This document shows, piece by piece, positions 23,859 through 28,100 of a stretch of 28,100 nucleotides of DNA. A program made the position numbers and the translations under genes. Position 1 is the stretch's first letter. Every line of letters begins with the position of its first letter. A model generated the notes under the pieces. The model ran no database searches, was not told the origin of the DNA, and saw nothing but the letters and a program-made list of their open reading frames with translations. Origin of the DNA: Bacilli bacterium (GTDB lineage Bacteria > Bacillota_I > Bacilli_A > RF39 > UBA660). Where the stretch lies: assembly GCA_022801735.1 (NCBI GenBank), contig JAAWSW010000006.1, positions 1 through 28,100 of the forward strand. Reading direction: 5' to 3'.

Positions 23859-24170
23859 ATGACAGAAATAATTGTAGCGATAATTGGCGGTTTCTCCGCT
23901 TCTATACCAACCTTATTAAAGATACATAAAGACAACAAATTAAAAAAAGATGAACAAAAAAAGGAATTAGATGAAATAAAAAAATCTTTATATGAGTTGG
24001 ATAAAAGTACTTGTAAAAATTTCTTAGTTAGATTTTTAAGGGATGTTGAAAGAGGGGAAACATTAGATGAAGTTGAAAAAGAAAGGGCATACGAAACTTA
24101 TACACATTATACAGAAATATTAGATGGTAATGGATATATAAAGAAAAAATGGAATAAGGTAATGAAATAA
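23859..24170 (+). CDS. Membrane-anchored coiled-coil protein of the lysis cassette
   Basis: This gene encodes 103 residues: one N-terminal membrane helix (EIIVAIIGGFSASIPTLL), then a lysine-rich coiled coil (about 25-50) and a C-terminal part with CKNFLVRFLRDVERGE and YETYTHYTEILDGNGYIKKKW. The same ending occurs in small proteins just before the holin in many phages of Gram-positive hosts, and the design recalls XhlA-like holin partners. It is placed directly before the holin, with a one-base TAATG overlap. Role in lysis or membrane targeting is inferred. Confidence 0.7.
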   Translation: MTEIIVAIIGGFSASIPTLLKIHKDNKLKKDEQKKELDEIKKSLYELDKSTCKNFLVRFLRDVERGETLDEVEKERAYETYTHYTEILDGNGYIKKKWNKVMK

Positions 24171-24394
24171 TGTTAACAAGGATTAAAGATAAATTAAAAC
24201 AAGTTAATTGGAAGGATTTAATAGAAAGGGCTTTATGGTCTTTTGTACAAGGTTTCTTAGCATCATTGGTAGTTACTGGATTTACGCAAGATGAAATGAA
24301 AATAGCCCTTATAGGAGCCTTAACAGGTGGATTAAGTGCTTTAAAGACATTTATATTAGATATGTTTAGAAATAGTGATGTAGAGGATAATTAA
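24170..24394 (+). CDS. Holin, r1t-like
   Basis: This gene encodes 74 residues. The pattern WKDLIERALWSFVQGFLASLVVTGF, then KIALIGALTGGLSALKTFILDMF fits the r1t-type holins (two membrane helices, short charged ends). It accumulates in the cell membrane and opens it so that the endolysin reaches the wall. Order (coiled-coil protein, holin, endolysin) with one-base TAATG overlaps on both sides supports the call. Confidence 0.83.
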   Translation: MLTRIKDKLKQVNWKDLIERALWSFVQGFLASLVVTGFTQDEMKIALIGALTGGLSALKTFILDMFRNSDVEDN

Positions 24395-25332
24395 TGAAGA
24401 TATTATTATCAGCAGGACATGGTGGAACTGACAGTGGTTCTATCGGCGCTGACAAAGGAAAAGAAAAAAATAGAACAATAGATTTAGCAAATAGAGTGGC
24501 TAAATATTTAAAAAGTGCAGGACATAGTGTTACTGTAAAACAAGAAAAGAATCTTTTAGGAAAGTGGTCTATGTCTAATAGAAGGGGCTATGATTATGCT
24601 TTAAGCGTCCATTTTAACGCCTTTAATGGTTCGGCAAAAGGAACTGAAGTATTATATAAAAATACGCCTAAAAAGGCTACTACAATGGCAAATAAAGTGG
24701 CAAAGGCAATAGGTACAACAAATAGAGGAGCAAAAAACAGAACAGACCTATATATGCTTAATATTGGATTTGATAATTTAGTAGAAGTATGCTTTCATGA
24801 TAATTCTAATGATTTATCTAAATACAACGCTAATATAGATAATATTGCTAAAGCAATCACTGATAGTATAACTGGTGGTAGTACCACATCTACTGTATCT
24901 AAGCCTTCAAGTAAGCCAACATGTACAGGTGATATAACCTACCAAACTTATGACAATAAAAAGAAACAATGGTTACCTGAAGTAGTTAATGATAGAGATT
25001 ATGCTGGTAATTTGGGTAATGGATTAGGCGGAGTTCGCGCTAAGTGTAAAAATGGTAATATTTATATTCAAACACATGTTAAAGGTGGAAGTTGGTTATC
25101 TACTATAAATTCAAGTGCATATTCTAAAAACTCAAATGATGGCAATTCTTATAGCGGAATCATAAATAAACCAATAGATGGTGTAAAAATATGGTCTGAT
25201 TATGGATATGTAGAATATAGAGTACATTTAAAAGGTGGCAAATGGCTTCCCTGGGTTAAGAAAGCAGATAACACCGCAAGTGGATATGCTGGAATATATG
25301 GAAAGGAAATAGACGCCATTCAAATGAAATAA
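24394..25332 (+). CDS. Endolysin: N-acetylmuramoyl-L-alanine amidase with repeated wall-binding domain
   Basis: This gene encodes 312 residues. Residues 1-160 form an Amidase_3 domain with zinc ligands H9 (AGHGG), E24 (EKNRTIDLANRV) and H73 (SVHFNA) and the catalytic glutamate E131 (VEVCFHDN). It cuts the bond between glycan and stem peptide. A serine/threonine linker (about 160-175) leads to a C-terminal region of about three repeats carrying W-L and YxGxxxKxIDxI motifs (GGKWLPWV...YAGIYGKEIDAIQM), a wall-binding module of the clostridial hydrophobic-W-like kind. There is no signal peptide, in keeping with release by the holin. Confidence 0.92.
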   Translation: MKILLSAGHGGTDSGSIGADKGKEKNRTIDLANRVAKYLKSAGHSVTVKQEKNLLGKWSMSNRRGYDYALSVHFNAFNGSAKGTEVLYKNTPKKATTMANKVAKAIGTTNRGAKNRTDLYMLNIGFDNLVEVCFHDNSNDLSKYNANIDNIAKAITDSITGGSTTSTVSKPSSKPTCTGDITYQTYDNKKKQWLPEVVNDRDYAGNLGNGLGGVRAKCKNGNIYIQTHVKGGSWLSTINSSAYSKNSNDGNSYSGIINKPIDGVKIWSDYGYVEYRVHLKGGKWLPWVKKADNTASGYAGIYGKEIDAIQMK

Positions 25333-25335
25333 AAT

Positions 25336-25363
25336 AAAAACCTCAAGAAATCTTGGGGTTTTT
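25336..25363. terminator. Bidirectional terminator between lysis cassette and XRE gene
   Basis: The arm AAAAACCTCAAG (25336-25347) pairs with CTTGGGGTTTTT (25352-25363), with one T-G pair, around the loop AAAT. The A-rich left and T-rich right arms give a U-run on either strand. It ends late transcription after the endolysin and, in the other direction, the minus-strand regulator, whose stop codon overlaps it. Confidence 0.85.
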
Positions 25364-25580
25364 ATTGTTTTTCTAATGTTATTTTTATATCAAATTTATC
25401 AATTATTTCTAATAATGTTTCTATAGGATAATTTACTAAATTAAGTTCATATTTTTGGATAGTAGATTTAGTTTTGCCTATTTCTTTGGCAAATTCTTCT
25501 TGAGTTAAGTCGGTACTATCTCTAATAATTTTAATTATATCTGCTTTATTATAATTCCTATTTTTGATTACTACTTTCAT
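25362..25580 (-). CDS. XRE-family transcriptional regulator
   Basis: This gene encodes 72 residues and is the only minus-strand gene here. Residues 14-65 are a Cro/C1-type helix-turn-helix (DSTDLTQEEFAKEIGKTKSTIQKYE, then the helix PIETLLEIIDKFDI). There is no C-terminal oligomerisation or peptidase domain, so it is shorter than a classic CI repressor. Its start has AAGGTG upstream. It faces two cargo genes and, further on, the integrase. The divergent promoters carry matching inverted repeats over their -10 boxes, so it is likely a self-controlling repressor of the cargo operon. It could also be a Cro-like factor with the main repressor upstream of this window. Confidence 0.85.
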   Translation of the reverse strand: MKVVIKNRNYNKADIIKIIRDSTDLTQEEFAKEIGKTKSTIQKYELNLVNYPIETLLEIIDKFDIKITLEKQ

Positions 25581-25606
25581 AAATTCACACCTTACAACAT
25601 ACTACG

Positions 25607-25634
25607 TTAATAATATATCAAATAAATTTGTAAA
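25607..25634 (-). promoter_or_regulatory. Probable promoter of the XRE gene
   Basis: On the minus strand TTTACA (25634-25629) is followed, after 16 bases, by TATTAA (25612-25607), a fair -35/-10 pair. It lies about 27 bases ahead of the start codon. The -10 is inside the left inverted repeat. Confidence 0.5.
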
Positions 25635-25650
25635 AACACGAAAAGACTCA

Positions 25651-25679
25651 TTGACATTGTGCTTAAAAATTGATATATA
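25651..25679 (+). promoter_or_regulatory. Promoter of the cargo operon
   Basis: A perfect -35 TTGACA (25651-25656), a 17-base spacer and TATATA (25674-25679) form a strong vegetative promoter about 42 bases before the first cargo gene's start. The -10 lies in the right inverted repeat, so it could be repressed there. Confidence 0.78.
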
Positions 25680-25721
25680 TTAGTTAACTTGCTTGTATAG
25701 GAGTTTAGAAATGGAGAAAGT

Positions 25722-26117
25722 ATGAATAAAAAAATATATTGGATAATAGGGGTAAGTCTAACAATTATATTAGTTGGCAGTATTACATTAATAATAATAT
25801 TGAAAAACTTAAACAAGCATATCACCTGTAAACATAAAATGGATAATGATTTATTTATAGAAGAAATTTATTACAAAAAAAATGAAATCACAAAAATAAA
25901 AAAAATAAGCGTGGGAGAATATACAATGTCAGAGGCGTTAGAACAAGAAAAACGATATAAAAATTGTAAAATTTTACTTAAAAGTAGCAATGTTTTAAAA
26001 TGTTCAGCCAAAAGAGAAGGAAAAACTGTAAAAACAATTATGGAAATGAAATATACAGAATCTGTTAATAAACACATTAAAGATTTAGAGAACAGGGGAT
26101 ATACATGTGATGAATAA
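25722..26117 (+). CDS. Secreted or membrane-anchored cargo protein
   Basis: This gene encodes 131 residues. Residues 1-28 (MNKKIYWIIGVSLTIILVGS...IIIL) form a signal anchor. The rest is lysine-rich with four cysteines (about 36, 83, 93 and 129) that could form disulfides outside the cell. GGAG precedes the ATG at 25722. A separate promoter and terminator enclose it with the next gene, and they lie between lysis and integrase genes, the typical place of lysogenic conversion genes. I recognise no domain. The first 14 codons are nearly copied at the start of the next gene. Confidence 0.75.
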   Translation: MNKKIYWIIGVSLTIILVGSITLIIILKNLNKHITCKHKMDNDLFIEEIYYKKNEITKIKKISVGEYTMSEALEQEKRYKNCKILLKSSNVLKCSAKREGKTVKTIMEMKYTESVNKHIKDLENRGYTCDE

Positions 26118-26562
26118 GAAGTTATATTGGATAATAGGAGCAAGTTTATGCTTATTAATATGTGGATGTGGAAATTCTAATATTAACGAAGAAGACCAAA
26201 TAAAAGTCAAAGAACAAGAAGATGTTTTATTGGGACAATGGAAAAAAAATGTTTCAGATGCTATTGTACTTTTGACTTTTGAAAAAAATGGAAGGGTTAT
26301 TTACGATATTTGTACAGATTATAATAAATGGTATAAAGAAACAGGGAAAGAGATGTGTTCGGCAGAGGCGACACTTATTGGACAATATGAATTGCAAAAC
26401 AATATATTAAAATTAAAAAATTTTATATTAGACAAAAATAAACCATATCATGATATAGAAGAATTATATGACCCATCAGGTAAAATGATTGTCGATTTTG
26501 ACAAAATGGTTATATGTGATAGGGACGAAGGAATTGAATGTTCTCAACCATATAAAAAATAA
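26110..26562 (+). CDS. Lipoprotein cargo gene with lipocalin-like fold
   Basis: This gene encodes 150 residues from the ATG at 26110 (a GTG one codon earlier is also possible). MNKKLYWIIGASLCLLICGC is a lipoprotein signal with lipobox I-C-G-C and the lipid-bearing cysteine C20. The mature part contains LLGQWKKN...LTFEKNGRVIY...GQYELQNNILKL, the G-x-W and tFxxxGxv pattern of small lipocalin-like barrels (as in DUF5640-type lipoproteins). It also has four cysteines after the lipobox. It overlaps the preceding gene by 8 bases. It would sit on the outer face of the lysogen's membrane; a role in immunity to other phages or host fitness is only an idea. Confidence 0.8.
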   Translation: MNKKLYWIIGASLCLLICGCGNSNINEEDQIKVKEQEDVLLGQWKKNVSDAIVLLTFEKNGRVIYDICTDYNKWYKETGKEMCSAEATLIGQYELQNNILKLKNFILDKNKPYHDIEELYDPSGKMIVDFDKMVICDRDEGIECSQPYKK

Positions 26563-26570
26563 AAGGAATT

Positions 26571-26595
26571 AGAAGAATAAAAATCTTCTTTTTTT
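26571..26595 (+). terminator. Weak intrinsic terminator of the cargo operon
   Basis: AGAAGA (26571-26576) pairs with TCTTCT (26584-26589) around a seven-base A-rich loop, and the T-run continues to 26595. The stem is short and AT-rich, but position after the lipoprotein stop and before the integrase promoter supports it. Confidence 0.6.
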
Positions 26596-26605
26596 ATAAA
26601 AACTA

Positions 26606-26634
26606 TTGCAAACATATGTTTATTATGATATACT
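26606..26634 (+). promoter_or_regulatory. Integrase promoter with LexA-box-like palindrome
   Basis: TTGCAA (26606-26611), a 17-base spacer and TATACT (26629-26634), with TGA before it (extended -10), form a strong promoter. The spacer holds AAACATATGTTT (26610-26621), a perfect 12-base palindrome. It agrees with the Bacillus-type LexA consensus CGAACRNRYGTTYC at all but the two outer G/C positions, so an SOS link to excision is possible. Confidence 0.72.
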
Positions 26635-26705
26635 AATGTTGTAAAAATTTAGGAGTGGCATATTTAAGATAGAGAGATAGAGAAAGGAAATAAGAAACAA
26701 AAAAT

Positions 26706-28055
26706 ATGCCTATAAAAGACAAGAAGTTGCCAAATGGCAAATGGTTGTACAAGATTAGACCTTATATTCATTTTGAAGATGGAGTAGTCAAACAAACTAC
26801 AATTCGTGACAAAAATTGGACAGGTAGAGATGGGTTTTTAGAAGCACAAAAATTAAAAAATCAATTAACATCTGAAATTTTTCCAGTAGGTGCAACATAT
26901 GATAAGGAAAAGAAAACTTTTATTTCACAAGAAGAAATCAACAAAAGAGAACAAGAAAGAAAAAAGGCAGAAATAACTTTAAATGAATTAAAAGAAGAAT
27001 ACTTATCTACCTATGAAGGAAAAAGAGATGTTGATACAATTAAGGCGATAAGAGCCTGTTTGAATCATTTTTGTGAATATGACAACACAGAACAAATTAC
27101 AACTTATCCAGATAAAGTCGTTTCACAAATTGACCAAAAATTTTATCATGAATGGCAAATACAAATGAAGAAAAAACTTTATACAAACTCAAACATAAAA
27201 GAAGAATATTTGTTAGAATGGAAAAAAGATGAAAATGATAGAAAATATAAGTGGTATAATTTTTCTATAAAACGTCTTAATGTTATTCACAACGAAATAT
27301 GTCGAATGATATGTTATGCTGTTGAAGAAGGATATTGTTCAAGCAATTTTGCCAAGAAAGTAGGTTGTATAGGAACTCCAAAAGAAATAAAACTAAGCAA
27401 AAAACGTAGAGAATATGTTGTTATTAATTATAGTGAGTTTGTTAGTTTATTAGAAGTTAGCAAAAATAATTTGAAATATAATACATATTTTGATTTAGAG
27501 TTTAATTGTGGGCTTCGTGCAGGAGAGATAAGAGCCTTAAGGATAAAAGATTATAACAAAAAAAAGAAACAATTAATGATAAATCATACACTGTCTAAAA
27601 CCAATGAACTTAAAGACCCGAAAACAGTTTCGTCAAAAGCACCTATTGATTTAGATGATGAATTATGCCAGAAAATTGATAAAATAATTGAAAGAAAACA
27701 AAGTAAAGATGGTTTCAATGAAAATTGGTATATATTTGGTGAAATAACTCCAATAAGTACTAATGCTTTAAATTATAATAAAAATAAATATTTTAAATTA
27801 GCAGGAATAGATAAACCAGGATTTAGGCTTCATGATTTTAGGCATAGTTGTGCCACTTGGCTATTTTCAATTGGTGTCCCTATTGCTGTTATTTCAACAA
27901 TATTAAGACATAAAGACATCAAGGAAACGTTAGAAACTTATACTCATCTGTTTGAAGAAGATTATACTTCAGCACTAGAATTAATAAAAAAATACAAACA
28001 AGACCAAAAACAAGACCAAACTTGGTCGAGTGGTGAAAGAAAACTTGTATTTTAA
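26706..28055 (+). CDS. int: Tyrosine-type site-specific integrase
   Basis: This gene encodes 449 residues, longer than the usual 370-400. Residues 1-55 (PNGKWLYKIRPY...TGRDGFLEAQKLKNQL) look like an arm-binding domain, 90-125 a core-binding SAM-like domain, and 235-425 the catalytic domain with R271 (GLRAGE), K306 (DPKT), H376 and R379 (LHDFRHS), H402 (RHKD) and the nucleophile Y412 (ETYTHLF). About 60 extra residues lie between core-binding and catalytic parts (160-225). It integrates phage DNA at a tRNA gene: the stop lies 16 bases from the att core. The nearest Shine-Dalgarno (AAAGGA) is 17 bases before the ATG, which is unusually far, so translation may be weak. Confidence 0.93.
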   Translation: MPIKDKKLPNGKWLYKIRPYIHFEDGVVKQTTIRDKNWTGRDGFLEAQKLKNQLTSEIFPVGATYDKEKKTFISQEEINKREQERKKAEITLNELKEEYLSTYEGKRDVDTIKAIRACLNHFCEYDNTEQITTYPDKVVSQIDQKFYHEWQIQMKKKLYTNSNIKEEYLLEWKKDENDRKYKWYNFSIKRLNVIHNEICRMICYAVEEGYCSSNFAKKVGCIGTPKEIKLSKKRREYVVINYSEFVSLLEVSKNNLKYNTYFDLEFNCGLRAGEIRALRIKDYNKKKKQLMINHTLSKTNELKDPKTVSSKAPIDLDDELCQKIDKIIERKQSKDGFNENWYIFGEITPISTNALNYNKNKYFKLAGIDKPGFRLHDFRHSCATWLFSIGVPIAVISTILRHKDIKETLETYTHLFEEDYTSALELIKKYKQDQKQDQTWSSGERKLVF

Positions 28056-28071
28056 AAGGGAAAACAAGTTT
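27999..28071. repeat. Direct and inverted repeats beside the att core, possible integrase arm sites
   Basis: CAAGACCAAA occurs at 27999-28008 and again at 28011-28020. GACCAA and TTGGTC (28014-28027) form an inverted repeat, and AAACTTGT (28041-28048) and ACAAGTTT (28064-28071) form another that surrounds the integrase stop and touches the att core. The first repeats encode the KQDQKQDQ end of the integrase. Such sites next to a core resemble integrase arm sites. Confidence 0.4.
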
Positions 28072-28097
28072 GAGTTCGAGTCTCACCCTCGCTACCA
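28071..28097 (+). other. Right attachment site: 27-base 3' end of a tRNA gene
   Basis: This stretch reads as the end of a tRNA gene: a T stem TGAG/CTCA with loop TTCGAGT, acceptor strand CCTCGCT, discriminator A and CCA (28095-28097). The rest of the tRNA is missing. Just upstream the T stem breaks (a T-C mismatch), so the match to a real tRNA ends there. Temperate phages often integrate into such 3' ends. The intact tRNA should lie at the other, left end of the prophage. Amino acid identity cannot be told. Confidence 0.85.
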
Positions 28098-28100
28098 TTT

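Larger units (their letters stand above)
25606..25688. promoter_or_regulatory. Inverted repeat pair, probable operators
   Basis: Left arm GTTAATAATATATCAA (25606-25621) and right arm TTGATATATATTAGTTAAC (25670-25688) are near-complementary copies in opposite orientation, about 48 bases apart. Each covers the -10 of one of the divergent promoters. This is the layout expected of operator sites for the XRE protein encoded next door. Confidence 0.55.

Noticed and set aside
1..28100. Recoded TGA (Mycoplasma-like code)
   Set aside because: Genes end cleanly at TGA (for example 4172-4174, 12070-12072 and 12694-12696), Trp is written TGG and the tRNA-Trp has anticodon CCA.
1..28100. CRISPR array, insertion sequence or toxin-antitoxin pair
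   Set aside because: I found no regular spacer-repeat array, no transposase or terminal inverted repeats and no recognisable toxin. The lone XRE protein has no toxin partner beside it in the same direction.

Overview
This window is the right-hand part of a temperate siphovirus prophage, probably integrated in a low-GC Gram-positive (Bacillota-type) host. The DNA is strongly AT-rich. Genes have Shine-Dalgarno sites and use ATG starts. TGA acts as a stop and the phage carries a tRNA-Trp(CCA), so the standard bacterial code applies. The head, tail and lysis genes resemble SPP1/HK97-type phages of Gram-positive hosts. Host genus cannot be read from the sequence.

Layout. (1) Positions 1-5964 hold the end of the early/middle operon: about 20 small, tightly overlapping plus-strand genes. 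The recognisable ones are a RlaP-type nucleotidyltransferase, a membrane protein with a prohibitin-like tail, a RepL-like winged-helix protein, a zinc ribbon and an HTH protein. The left attachment site and the replication genes must lie upstream of base 1. (2) Positions 5968-14345 hold packaging, head and connector genes: large terminase, portal, scaffold, major capsid, connectors, tail terminator, tail tube, and a tail chaperone pair joined by a -1 frameshift. Two non-coding islands interrupt this block. One, between terminase and portal, is a promoter-hairpin-hairpin-terminator unit that I read as a small RNA gene. The other, between portal and scaffold, carries tRNA-Trp(CCA), tRNA-Pro(UGG) and a further folded element. 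(3) Positions 14330-23840 hold the tail: tape measure, a DUF6711-like distal protein, a very long hub/receptor-binding protein and a DUF859-like baseplate protein. (4) Positions 23859-25332 are the lysis cassette (coiled-coil membrane protein, r1t-like holin, amidase endolysin), closed by a bidirectional terminator. (5) Positions 25362-26595 hold the only minus-strand gene (an XRE regulator), divergent promoters with matching inverted repeats over both -10 boxes, and two probable cargo genes for secreted or surface proteins. (6) Positions 26606-28097 hold the integrase with its own promoter, ending at a 27-base tRNA 3'-end fragment that is the right attachment site.

How it works together. The early operon appears to run into the late genes, and DNA-binding proteins sit just before the terminase where late-gene activators usually lie. 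Late genes build the capsid and tail, the holin and endolysin release progeny, and the XRE/cargo/integrase end serves lysogeny. The most interesting unexplained element is the predicted small RNA at 7836-7924. Its unpaired linker is complementary to sites in the terminase mRNA and in the tail chaperone mRNA of the same phage.
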